Assembly: GCA_045604965.1 (NCBI GenBank) | Contig: JAZUPB010000023.1 | Coordinates: forward strand, 138,526-202,525 | Length of the DNA stretch: 64,000 bases | Origin: JAISGQ01 sp045604965 | Lineage (GTDB): Bacteria > Bacillota > Clostridia > Oscillospirales > Acutalibacteraceae | Direction of reading: 5' to 3' | Part shown: positions 8,612-16,682 of the stretch, in pieces | Position numbering within the stretch: the first letter of the stretch is position 1 | Layout: each line of letters starts with the position of its first letter | Notes under the pieces: model-generated | What the model was told of the DNA's origin: nothing | Databases searched by the model: none | What the model saw: only the letters and a program-made list of their open reading frames with translations | Position numbers and translations under genes: made by a program

Positions 8612-9697
8612 TTATTTCTTCTTGATGATGGAAACGAAATCGTCAAACATAAACTCACAGTCGTGAGGACCGGGAGCGCTTTCGGGATTGCACTGAACGG
8701 AGAAGACCTTATCTTCCTCGCACTTTACACCCTCAACGATATCCTCGTGGATAGCCTTGTAAGTTATGGTGAGTTTTGTGTTTTCAAGGCTCTCAGCACT
8801 TACGGCGTGAGTATGGTTATGACAGGCGGAATAGACCTTGCCTGTTTCGATGTTCTTGATAGGATGGCTTCCGCAGCGTCCGCACTTGAGACGGTAAGTC
8901 TCAGCGCCGTATGAGCGGCAGAGCAGCTCGTGACCGAGACCTATGCCCATCATAGGCAGCTTGCCCTGCAGGTTTTTAAGGGTCTCAACAACTTCGGGAA
9001 GCTCCTCGGGGCAGCCGGGACCGTTGGAGATAACAACGCCGTCGGGACGTGCTGCGAGGATATCCTCGGCAGTAGAGTTCCAGGGCATAATTATAACATT
9101 GCAGGCGCGGGCGTTGAGGCAGCGGATAATATTGAGCTTGATGCCGAGATCGATAGCAACCACATTGTGGACGTGGTTGGAGGTACGGGAGTACCAGCGC
9201 TTGCGGCAGCTTACAAAGGGAACGGGAGTTTCGGGAACAGGAGTCGCCGCGATGGTTGCAAGAGCTTCCTCCTTGGGAGTCTCTGCGTTTGTGATAAGTG
9301 CTCTGCAGGAACCGCCGTCACGAAGTCTTTTCGTAAGCTTTCTTGTGTCAATACCTGTAAGACCGGGCACGTTGTTTTCCTCGAGGATCTCAGAGAGAGT
9401 CTTGGTGTATCTGAAATTGCTGGGGTAGTCGTTGTATTCTCTTGTGACAAGAGCGGCGATATCGGGGATTCTTGTTTCAAAGTCATCGTCAGCCATACCG
9501 TAGTTGCCGATGAGCGGATAGGTCATAACGACCATCTTCTGAGCGTATGCAGGGTCGGAAATTACCTCCTGATAGCCTGCCATTGCGGTGTTGAATACCA
9601 GCTCGCAGACTCTGTCAACGGTGTTGTCGCCGAAGCCCTCGCCGTAGTACTCTGTGCCGTCCTCCAGCACGATCTTTCTCTTTACTCTGCTTTCCAT
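8612..9697 (-). CDS. carA: carbamoyl-phosphate synthase small subunit CarA with a degenerate glutaminase active site
   Basis: The start is the ATG at 9697, preceded by AAGGAAG, giving 361 aa. Residues about 1-140 form the CarA-specific N-terminal domain (FNTAMAGYQEV, PLIGNYG), and about 170-361 a class I glutamine amidotransferase domain with the oxyanion motif SNGPG. In the family the nucleophile lies in G-I-C-L-G-H-Q; here it reads GIGLGHELL, so Cys is Gly253 (codon 8939-8941) and the substrate-binding Gln is Glu. The triad His of H-P-E is Asn337 (codon 8687-8689), while the Glu at 339 and the PGPHD tail remain. Both losses are single-base differences from Cys and His codons. The reading frame is intact and coupled to its neighbours, so the subunit is probably made and structural. 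I infer an ammonia-dependent synthase. Confidence 0.93.
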   Translation of the reverse strand: MESRVKRKIVLEDGTEYYGEGFGDNTVDRVCELVFNTAMAGYQEVISDPAYAQKMVVMTYPLIGNYGMADDDFETRIPDIAALVTREYNDYPSNFRYTKTLSEILEENNVPGLTGIDTRKLTKRLRDGGSCRALITNAETPKEEALATIAATPVPETPVPFVSCRKRWYSRTSNHVHNVVAIDLGIKLNIIRCLNARACNVIIMPWNSTAEDILAARPDGVVISNGPGCPEELPEVVETLKNLQGKLPMMGIGLGHELLCRSYGAETYRLKCGRCGSHPIKNIETGKVYSACHNHTHAVSAESLENTKLTITYKAIHEDIVEGVKCEEDKVFSVQCNPESAPGPHDCEFMFDDFVSIIKKK

Positions 9698-10953
9698 ACC
9701 GTACTTCCTTTCACTGTAGTCTGTATACATTTGCCCCAAACCTTCGCACCGTCAAAAGGCGTTGCGCGTCCCATTGAGAGGAACTGTGAGGGGTCGATAT
9801 TGTACTGCGCGTTGAGGTCGAACACTGTGAAATCAGCGCTTTCGCCCTCTTTTATATCCGAACCTATGCCGAATCGGTCCTTTGCGTTATCGTGCATAAG
9901 CTCCATCAGCTTTTCCAAAGTGATTATTCCGGGTTTGACGAGATATGTATAGCAAGCGGCAAAGCTTGTTTCTATACCTACAACGCCCATGACGCTCTTT
10001 TCAAGGCCTCTTGATTTTTCTTCAGCCGAGTGCGGAGCGTGGTCTGTGGCGATCATATCTATAGTTCCATCGCATATGCCCTCGATCAGCGCCTTGCGGT
10101 CTTCCTCCGAGCGGATTGGAGGATTCATCTTCCACTTGCCGTCCTCCTTGAGATCAGCATCGGAAAAGACCAGATAATGAGGAGCTGTTTCACAGGTGAC
10201 GTCGATTCCCTCACGCTTTGCCTGCCTGATTATCTCTACGCTTTCCTTGGTGGAAATGTGACATACGTGATATTTGCAGCCGATTTCACGGACGAGTTTC
10301 AAGTCTCGTGCAATCGGCCCCCATTCACTTTCGGAGCAGATGCCTCTGTGGCCGTGAGCTTTTGCATACTCGCCGTCGTGGATGTATCCGCCGTGAAGCA
10401 GTGAATTATCCTCGCAGTGAGCAACTATTATTTTATCAAGAGCCTTTGCTTTTTCCATAGCTTCACGCATAAGGCTTTCCGACTGCACTCCGCGTCCGTC
10501 GTCGGAGAAGCCTGCGACTCTCGGTGCGAGAGCATCCATATCGGACAGCTCCTGGCCCATCTGACCTTTTGTTATCGTTCCGTAAGGATAAACATTGACT
10601 ACGGCGTCAGTTTTGATTATACTTTCCTGTACAGCCAGATTTTCACTGCTGTCGGGAGTCGGATTAAGATTCGGCATAGTGCATACATTGGTAAAACCGC
10701 CGCGTGCAGATGCCATAGATCCGGTGCGTATCGTTTCTTTATAAGAAAAACCCGGCTCTCTGAAATGTACGTGTACATCAGTGAGACCGGGAAAAATATA
10801 ATAATTTGAAAAATCAAACACTGCCCCGTCAGCTGCTGACAGGTTTGTGGAGTGATTAGGGGAAACAGAAACAATACGACCATCGTGAACGGAAACAGTT
10901 GTTTTGACAAATTTTTTACCTGTATAAACAACAGCATTCGCCAGATGCATCAT
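9682..10953 (-). CDS. pyrC: dihydroorotase PyrC (class I)
   Basis: It closes carbamoyl-aspartate to dihydroorotate. The ATG at 10953 follows GGAGGT by 8 bases, giving 423 aa. Metal ligands typical of class I dihydroorotases are seen: DVHVHFREPG at about residues 58-67, HCED, H-I-S and the DHAPHS motif. It is the first gene of the pyr operon and overlaps carA by 16 bases. The 5' untranslated leader is only about 35 bases. Confidence 0.96.
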   Translation of the reverse strand: MMHLANAVVYTGKKFVKTTVSVHDGRIVSVSPNHSTNLSAADGAVFDFSNYYIFPGLTDVHVHFREPGFSYKETIRTGSMASARGGFTNVCTMPNLNPTPDSSENLAVQESIIKTDAVVNVYPYGTITKGQMGQELSDMDALAPRVAGFSDDGRGVQSESLMREAMEKAKALDKIIVAHCEDNSLLHGGYIHDGEYAKAHGHRGICSESEWGPIARDLKLVREIGCKYHVCHISTKESVEIIRQAKREGIDVTCETAPHYLVFSDADLKEDGKWKMNPPIRSEEDRKALIEGICDGTIDMIATDHAPHSAEEKSRGLEKSVMGVVGIETSFAACYTYLVKPGIITLEKLMELMHDNAKDRFGIGSDIKEGESADFTVFDLNAQYNIDPSQFLSMGRATPFDGAKVWGKCIQTTVKGSTVWKAE

Positions 10954-10995
10954 GTGTCTTGACCTCCATTGGATTCTGTGCATTGCATTTCTTTA

Positions 10996-11024
10996 ATTAT
11001 ACCCATATACGACAATATTGTCAA
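10996..11024 (-). promoter_or_regulatory. SigA promoter of the pyr operon
   Basis: On the minus strand TTGACA (11019-11024), a 17-base spacer and TATAAT (10996-11001) form a perfect consensus promoter. Transcription should begin near 10989, too close to pyrC for a PyrR-type attenuator. Confidence 0.9.
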
Positions 11025-11073
11025 ATAGAAAAAGCAGTACAATTCGGATGTATTTTTGGAGGATTATACAGTG

Positions 11074-11124
11074 GTGTGAATAGTGCACAAAATAGCAGCG
11101 CAGCGAATGTGCAATTTCTCACAC
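11074..11124. other. imperfect inverted repeat in the pyr-his divergent region
   Basis: GTGTGA (11074-11079) pairs with TCACAC (11119-11124), and GCACA with TGTGC (11108-11112) inside it. The element lies 19 bases upstream of the his -35 box and about 50 bases upstream of the pyr -35 box. It may be an operator. It has no U-tract and is not a terminator. Confidence 0.35.
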
Positions 11125-11143
11125 TACCATATTAGCGCTTTAC

Positions 11144-11172
11144 TTGACTACTATGATAAAGTATAGTAAGAT
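11144..11172 (+). promoter_or_regulatory. SigA promoter of the his operon
   Basis: TTGACT (11144-11149), a 17-base spacer and TAAGAT (11167-11172). The start site should fall near 11179, leaving a leader of about 22 bases with no room for a T-box or attenuator. Confidence 0.8.
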
Positions 11173-11200
11173 ATAACCAATCTAAAACGGAGGAACCGCT

Positions 11201-12277
11201 ATGAACATTTCAGATAAGATACTCAGAGCAGAGGAGAGCGCATCTCTGAAGCTGCGAACAATATATGCAGAAAACGGCTATATGCCGTACAGTATGAGCA
11301 AATTCGAGGAATACGATCTTTATGCAAGAAACCGAGCATTTCTTCGCGGAGAGGAAATAATCACATTCAACGACTTGGCAGGTCATCTTATGGCGCTTAA
11401 GCCTGACGTTACTCTTTCCATAGTAAAGAATGATCCTGCAGAGAGCAGGCTGCGCAAGGTGTATTATAATGAAAATGTATACCGTGTGGCAGGAGGAACA
11501 AAGGAATTCAGAGAAATAATGCAGTCGGGACTTGAGTGCATCGGAGATGTAGACCTTTTTGCGGTGTGCGAAGTCCTGGACATTGCCTGCAAGAGTCTGG
11601 AGGTTCTCGGCGGAGAAAATCTGCTGGTAATTTCACATATGGGACTTCTTTCGGGACTTCTCGATGAGGCTGATTTGAGCTCGGATCAGAAGAAGGATCT
11701 TCTTTCCTGCATCAGCGCAAAGAACGAGCATTCACTCAAGGAAAAATGCATTGAATGGGGAGTGGAAGCAGACCTCACCGAAAAACTGGCATCACTTGCT
11801 TCCCTCTATGCACCGCTTGCAAAAAGCATAGAAGCCATTAAAAAGCTGAGTGTAAATGATCAGACACATGCTGCAGTAAAAGAGCTTGAGGATATATCCG
11901 CAGTGCTCCATTCAAAGAATATAATGCTTGATTTCTCGCTTGTAAACGATATGAGATACTATAACGGCATTATTTTCCAGGGCTTTATAAGCAGTGTTCC
12001 CGAAGCAGTGCTGTCAGGCGGCAGATATGACAAACTGCTTGCAAGATTCGGAAAGAGCGGCGGAGCCATAGGCTTTGCGGTTTATCTTGACCAGATAGCA
12101 AGAGCAAATTCAAAGCGAAATGAGCTTGATGTTGATGTGCTTCTGATTTATAATAAAAAGACTGCTATTGATGAGGTCTTTGCCAAGATAGCAGAGATCC
12201 AGAAAAGCGGCAGAAGTGTCAGAGCACAGACAGAAGATTTCGGAGACCTTCGCTTCGGCGAAATAATCAGGCTTTAA
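11201..12277 (+). CDS. hisZ: ATP phosphoribosyltransferase regulatory subunit HisZ
   Basis: HisZ is a catalytically dead histidyl-tRNA synthetase relative that activates the short form of HisG and carries the histidine feedback site. The 358-aa protein shows the class II synthetase fold: a motif-2-like LKPDVTLSIVKN at about residues 67-78, a R-K-V-Y-Y-N-E-N-V-Y-R segment, and the histidine-binding GGRYDKL loop near 275. It is shorter than a real HisRS and lacks the anticodon domain. GGAGG precedes the ATG. It is the first gene of the his operon and sits directly before a short hisG, as this system requires. Confidence 0.93.
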   Translation: MNISDKILRAEESASLKLRTIYAENGYMPYSMSKFEEYDLYARNRAFLRGEEIITFNDLAGHLMALKPDVTLSIVKNDPAESRLRKVYYNENVYRVAGGTKEFREIMQSGLECIGDVDLFAVCEVLDIACKSLEVLGGENLLVISHMGLLSGLLDEADLSSDQKKDLLSCISAKNEHSLKEKCIEWGVEADLTEKLASLASLYAPLAKSIEAIKKLSVNDQTHAAVKELEDISAVLHSKNIMLDFSLVNDMRYYNGIIFQGFISSVPEAVLSGGRYDKLLARFGKSGGAIGFAVYLDQIARANSKRNELDVDVLLIYNKKTAIDEVFAKIAEIQKSGRSVRAQTEDFGDLRFGEIIRL

Positions 12278-12293
12278 GAAAGGGGCAGCGAAA

Positions 12294-12917
12294 ATGATAA
12301 ATATAGCATTACCGAAAGGCCGCCTCGGAGAAAAGGCCTATGAAATATTTGAAAAAGCAGGCTGCGGCTGTCCGTCGATAAAGGAAAAGAACCGCAAGCT
12401 GGTGTTTGAGAATGAGGAGTGCGGAGTCCGTTACTTCTGGGTAAAGCCCTCTGACGTTTCCATCTATGTAGAGCGTGGCGCTGCTGATATAGGTGTTGCA
12501 GGAAAGGATATCCTGCTTGAGTATGAGCCCGATGTTTTTGAACTTCTAGACTTGGGAATAGGCAAATGCCGCATGGCTGTTGCAGGTCCCAAGGAGTTTT
12601 CAGACGACGGAAGAGATGTGCTGAAGGTTGCGACAAAGTTCCCCAATATAGCACGTACTTACTATAATTCCAAATCCAGAGTTATCGATATAATCAAGCT
12701 TTCGGGCTCTATAGAGCTTGCACCGCTGCTGGGACTTTCCGATGTTATAGTCGATATCGTAGAAACAGGCGCGACACTCAAGGAAAACGGACTTGAACCG
12801 AAAGAGGATATAGTTGATATCAGCGCACGTCTTATCGCCAATAAAGTAAGCTATCGATTCAAGAGCGAAGAGATAAGCCGCATACGCGATCAGATAGAGA
12901 AAAACCAAAACAACTAA
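12294..12917 (+). CDS. hisG: ATP phosphoribosyltransferase catalytic subunit HisG (short form)
   Basis: It catalyses the first step of histidine synthesis, joining ATP and PRPP. At 207 aa it lacks the C-terminal regulatory domain of long HisG, so it depends on HisZ. It begins INIALPKGRLGEKA, and the PRPP-binding loop DVIVDIVETGATLKENGL lies at about residues 149-166. AGAAAGGGG is a weak-to-fair ribosome site before the ATG. Confidence 0.96.
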   Translation: MINIALPKGRLGEKAYEIFEKAGCGCPSIKEKNRKLVFENEECGVRYFWVKPSDVSIYVERGAADIGVAGKDILLEYEPDVFELLDLGIGKCRMAVAGPKEFSDDGRDVLKVATKFPNIARTYYNSKSRVIDIIKLSGSIELAPLLGLSDVIVDIVETGATLKENGLEPKEDIVDISARLIANKVSYRFKSEEISRIRDQIEKNQNN

Positions 12918-12926
12918 AGTTTGAAT

Positions 12927-13051
12927 CAAAACTTTTTCAAAGTTTTGCGGAATCCAAGGGCAGAGCCCTTTGGTGGGAGTTTTGGGGCAACGCCCCCAAC
13001 TTCAAGGGGATTTCGTCCTCCGCAGAGGACGACCCAAGGCTTTGCCTTGGG
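12927..13051. repeat. cluster of five GC-rich hairpins between hisG and hisD
   Basis: Five adjacent inverted repeats fill this spacer: 12927-12947 (9-bp perfect stem, CAAAACTTT), 12954-12973 (CCAAGGGC, loop AGA, one bulge), 12980-12999 (GGGGC, loop AAC, one bulge), 13014-13031 (7-bp perfect, CGTCCTC) and 13033-13051 (8-bp perfect, CCCAAGGC, loop TTT). None has a clear U-tract, so this is not a simple terminator. The composition differs from the flanking genes. It resembles dispersed intergenic repeat families of clostridia, and only this copy is in the window. Confidence 0.6.
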
Positions 13052-13081
13052 AATTTTCCTGTTTTTGAAAGGAAGTTTCAT

Positions 13082-14356
13082 ATGATAAAAACATATAAAT
13101 TTTCGGAGGTATCTCCTTCTGATATTTTTGACCGTGAGGTCGAAGAGATCGACGTTTCTGCTGTCGTAGCAGAAATAATTGCAAAGGTACGCAAAGAGGG
13201 CGACGATGCACTCCGTTTCTATACTGAGAAATTCGACAGAACAAAGATCAATGAGCTGGAAGTTACTGATGAGGAGCTCGATGCAGCATTCAAAGCCACC
13301 GACCCTAAGCTTATTGAGATAATGGAGAAGGCAAAGGAAAATATTACAGAGTACCACCTCAACCAGAAGCAGGAGGGCTTTGAATATAAACGTGCAAACG
13401 GCGCAATCCTCGGACAGAAAGTCACAGCAATTGAAAAAGCAGGTGTGTATGTGCCCGGCGGTACAGCTGCATATCCTTCTTCTGTCCTTATGAATATAAT
13501 TCCTGCAAAAATCGCAGGCGTAGATGAGATAATAATGGTCTCACCGCCCACCTGCAACGGCAATATAAATCCCGTAATCCTTACTGCTGCAAAGATAGCA
13601 GGAGCTGACAGAATATTCAAGACAGGCGGAGCACAGGCTGTAGCGGCTCTTGCCTACGGAACTGAAAGCATACCAAAAGTAGATAAAATAGTCGGTCCGG
13701 GCAATGCTTTTGTAGCAGAAGCAAAGCGTCAGGTTTTCGGCAGAGTGGCAATCGATATGATTGCAGGTCCCAGTGAGATACTTGTTATTGCAGACGGAAC
13801 AAACGAAGCGAGAATAATTGCCGCAGATATGCTCAGTCAGGCAGAGCACGACAAGCGTGCATCTGCAGTGCTCGTTACCGACAGCGAAAAGCTTGCAGAA
13901 GAGGTCTCTGCCGAGCTTGAGCGTCAGATAGCACTTCTTCCCAGAGAAGAGATCGCCCGTGTTTCCATTGACAATAACGGTATGATAATCGTGGCGGACG
14001 ATCTTATGCAGGCGGTTGAAATATCCAATGAGCTTGCACCGGAACACCTTGAGGTGTGTATCGACGACCCATTCAAGCTCCTGCCGTATATCCGCAATGC
14101 CGGTTCAATATTCCTCGGAAAGAACTGCCCTGAAGCACTGGGCGACTATATGTCAGGCACGAACCACGTTCTGCCCACCAGCGGCACGGCAAAATTTTCA
14201 AGTCCCCTGTCTGTTGACGATTTTGTAAAGAAATCCTGTTATTCTTATTATACCGAGCAGGCATTGCTCGAAAACTGCGATAATGTTGCATATTTTGCCG
14301 AAAGTGAGGGGCTTTCCGCTCACGCACGAAGTGCAGTTGCCAGAAAGAAGGACTAA
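13082..14356 (+). CDS. hisD: histidinol dehydrogenase HisD
   Basis: It oxidises L-histidinol to histidine with two NAD+, the last step of the pathway. The 424-aa protein is the usual length. It carries KAGVYVPGGTAAYPSSVLMN (about residues 119-138), the GPGNAFVAEAK motif, the IDMIAGPSE segment, the QAEHDK zinc/catalytic motif, the NHVLPTSGTA region and a C-terminal HA-x-S. AAAGGAAG lies before the ATG, and part of it can pair with TTTTCCT at 13054-13060, so access may be modulated by the preceding hairpins. Confidence 0.97.
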   Translation: MIKTYKFSEVSPSDIFDREVEEIDVSAVVAEIIAKVRKEGDDALRFYTEKFDRTKINELEVTDEELDAAFKATDPKLIEIMEKAKENITEYHLNQKQEGFEYKRANGAILGQKVTAIEKAGVYVPGGTAAYPSSVLMNIIPAKIAGVDEIIMVSPPTCNGNINPVILTAAKIAGADRIFKTGGAQAVAALAYGTESIPKVDKIVGPGNAFVAEAKRQVFGRVAIDMIAGPSEILVIADGTNEARIIAADMLSQAEHDKRASAVLVTDSEKLAEEVSAELERQIALLPREEIARVSIDNNGMIIVADDLMQAVEISNELAPEHLEVCIDDPFKLLPYIRNAGSIFLGKNCPEALGDYMSGTNHVLPTSGTAKFSSPLSVDDFVKKSCYSYYTEQALLENCDNVAYFAESEGLSAHARSAVARKKD

Positions 14357-14359
14357 TAA

Positions 14360-15424
14360 ATGAGCAGATTTTTAAATGACAGAATGTCAAAAATGACTCC
14401 CTATGTATCAGGGGAGCAGCCTCAGGACAAAAAATATATAAAGCTTAACACCAATGAAAGTCCTTATCCTCCCGCACCTGCTGTTTTTGAAGCAGTAAAC
14501 GCAGAGGAGATCGGGATGCTGAATCTTTATCCCGATATTCTCGCAAGAAAGCTTCGTGAAAAGATTGCAAAGCTCAACGGAGTTGAGATGGAAAACGTTA
14601 TTCTCAGCAACGGCTCAGACGAAGCGCTGATGTTTGCGTTTATGGCATTCTGTGATGAAGAAAAACAGGTTACATTTCCTGACATAACCTATTCGTTTTA
14701 CGATGTATGGGCCAATATGTTCGGTGTTCCCTATGAGACAAAGCCACTAAACGATGACTTTACAATAAATATCGATGACTATGTAAACTGCGGAAAGAAT
14801 ATTTTCATCGCAAACCCCAACGCGCCTACCGGCATTGCATTGAGTGTGGAGGAGATAGAAAAGATCGTCGCATCAAATCCCGACCGTGTGGTGGTTGTTG
14901 ACGAAGCATACGTTGATTTCAGCGGTATAACCTGTGTTCCGCTTATCAAAAAGTACGATAACGTGCTTGTAATTCAGACATTCTCAAAATCCCGTTCTAT
15001 GGCAGGTGCACGACTTGGCTTTGCCATCGGAAGCAAAACACTTATAGAGGATATGGACATAGTAAGAAATTCAACCAATCCTTATAATGTAGACCGTCTG
15101 ATTATGGCTGCAGGAGCGGCGGCAATAGACAGCGATGAATACTACCGCGAAAACTGCAGAAAGATAATCGATACCCGTACCTATGCAACCGAAAGACTTG
15201 AGGAAATGGGCTTTACCGTTACAAAGTCTGCAACCAATTTCGTGTTTGCAAAAACAGATAAAATCGGCGGTTTTGAGCTTTATAAGGAGCTTAAAAACAG
15301 AGGTGTTCTGGTGCGCAACTTTGCAAAGCCCAGAATTGCCGACTACAACCGCATTACTATAGGTACCTATGAAGAAACAAAGAAAATGCTTGACACCATA
15401 CAGGATATATTGGAGGGAAAATAA
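14360..15424 (+). CDS. hisC: histidinol-phosphate aminotransferase HisC
   Basis: A fold-type I PLP enzyme that turns imidazole-acetol phosphate into histidinol phosphate. The 354-aa chain has the N-terminal LNTNESPYPP, the substrate loop FIANPNAPTG, the D-E-A-Y PLP-ring Asp/Tyr motif, and the PLP lysine in TFSKSRSMAGARLG at about residues 213-226. It starts 3 bases after hisD. Confidence 0.96.
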   Translation: MSRFLNDRMSKMTPYVSGEQPQDKKYIKLNTNESPYPPAPAVFEAVNAEEIGMLNLYPDILARKLREKIAKLNGVEMENVILSNGSDEALMFAFMAFCDEEKQVTFPDITYSFYDVWANMFGVPYETKPLNDDFTINIDDYVNCGKNIFIANPNAPTGIALSVEEIEKIVASNPDRVVVVDEAYVDFSGITCVPLIKKYDNVLVIQTFSKSRSMAGARLGFAIGSKTLIEDMDIVRNSTNPYNVDRLIMAAGAAAIDSDEYYRENCRKIIDTRTYATERLEEMGFTVTKSATNFVFAKTDKIGGFELYKELKNRGVLVRNFAKPRIADYNRITIGTYEETKKMLDTIQDILEGK

Positions 15425-16012
15425 ATGAGAACGAGCAAAATAGTACGCAAAACTGCGGAAACCAATATAACTCTCGACTTAAATCTCGACGGCGGTGGAA
15501 TAGGCGAAATAAATACAGGAGTCGGATTCCTTGACCATATGCTTATGCTCTTCACCCGTCACGGTAATTTCAATATGGTCATAAAGGGCAAGGGCGACAC
15601 TTATATTGATGATCATCACACCGTTGAGGATGTGGGAATCTGCCTCGGCACCGCCTTTGCGGAAGCCCTTGGCGATATGCGCGGTGTCACACGCTATGGC
15701 GATATTACACTTCCTATGGACGATGCGCTCATTCTCTGTGCCGTTGACCTTTCGGGCAGAGCATATCTCAACTGCGACCTTCAGATTCCCACAGAGAAGG
15801 TAGGCACATTTGATACAGAGCTTGTTGAGGAATTTCTTCTTGCATTTGTCCGCAAGGCAGGAATAACTGTGCATATTAAGCAGCTTGCAGGAACAAATTC
15901 CCATCATATAATCGAGGGTGCATTCAAAGCACTTGCCAGAGCTTTGGCAAAGGCAGTTCGCATTGACAAAGCACACAGCGATGAAATTCCGTCTACCAAG
16001 GGAGTGCTTTGA
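15425..16012 (+). CDS. hisB: imidazoleglycerol-phosphate dehydratase HisB
   Basis: The 195-aa monofunctional dehydratase has the duplicated metal-binding motifs DHHTVEDVGICLG (about residues 62-74) and NSHHIIEGAFKALARALA (about 158-175), plus the FLDHML strand. No phosphatase domain is fused, so histidinol-phosphate phosphatase must come from elsewhere in the genome. The ATG directly follows the hisC stop. Confidence 0.97.
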   Translation: MRTSKIVRKTAETNITLDLNLDGGGIGEINTGVGFLDHMLMLFTRHGNFNMVIKGKGDTYIDDHHTVEDVGICLGTAFAEALGDMRGVTRYGDITLPMDDALILCAVDLSGRAYLNCDLQIPTEKVGTFDTELVEEFLLAFVRKAGITVHIKQLAGTNSHHIIEGAFKALARALAKAVRIDKAHSDEIPSTKGVL

Positions 16013-16620
16013 TGGTTGCGATTATAAATTACGGAGTGGGGAATCTTTTTTCCCTTAAAAGCTCCTTTGCTTATATTGGCGAAGAGGCAGTGGTTACTGC
16101 AGACGAAAAGGTTCTCAGAGAAGCTGACAGACTCATTCTCCCCGGCGTTGGTGCTTTTGCTGATGCAGCTGCAAAGCTCCGCAGCACAGGACTTGACGTA
16201 ATCGTCAAGGAACTCGCCGCAGAAGGAAAGCCTCTGCTGGGTATTTGCCTCGGTATGCAGATGCTCTTTGACAAGAGTATGGAATACGGCGAACATGAGG
16301 GTCTGGGACTGGTTTCAGGTATCGTAGAGCCGATAAAGCCCATAATCCCTGCCGATTATAAAGTTCCTCATATCGGTTGGAACGGACTTAAGTTCCACAA
16401 TGAAAGCCCTATATTCAAATATCTCAGCGAGGGTGATTGCGTATATTTTGTACATTCCTTCGCAGCAGCGCACTGTGAGAAAAACACCACCGCAACAACA
16501 GAGTACGGCGCACAGCTGACAGCAGCAGTGCAGAACGGCAACGTTTTCGGAACACAGTTCCATCCGGAAAAAAGCGGAAAAACGGGACTTGCAATACTCA
16601 AGGCATATTGTGAAGTGTAG
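16012..16620 (+). CDS. hisH: imidazole glycerol phosphate synthase glutaminase subunit HisH
   Basis: It supplies ammonia from glutamine to HisF. The start ATG at 16012 overlaps the hisB stop by one base, with GGAG 7 bases upstream; this gives 202 aa beginning MVAIINYGVGN. The nucleophile motif GICLGMQ (Cys at about residue 80) and the His and Glu of FHPEKSG are all present, so the amidotransferase is intact. This is a useful contrast with the degenerate CarA of the neighbouring operon. Confidence 0.96.
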   Translation: MVAIINYGVGNLFSLKSSFAYIGEEAVVTADEKVLREADRLILPGVGAFADAAAKLRSTGLDVIVKELAAEGKPLLGICLGMQMLFDKSMEYGEHEGLGLVSGIVEPIKPIIPADYKVPHIGWNGLKFHNESPIFKYLSEGDCVYFVHSFAAAHCEKNTTATTEYGAQLTAAVQNGNVFGTQFHPEKSGKTGLAILKAYCEV

Positions 16621-16682
16621 TGCAATGTGCTGAAAATATATGAAAAATAAATATGAAATACTAAGAAAATGTGGTTGATATT

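Noticed and set aside
10954..11200. PyrR attenuator for pyr, or T-box for his
   Set aside because: Both operons have consensus promoters leaving leaders of about 35 and 22 bases, too short for these elements; no T-box core or PyrR loop is present.
12926..13357. 143-aa minus-strand frame over the hairpin cluster
   Set aside because: It crosses the hairpins and the start of hisD, has no ribosome site and no recognisable motif.
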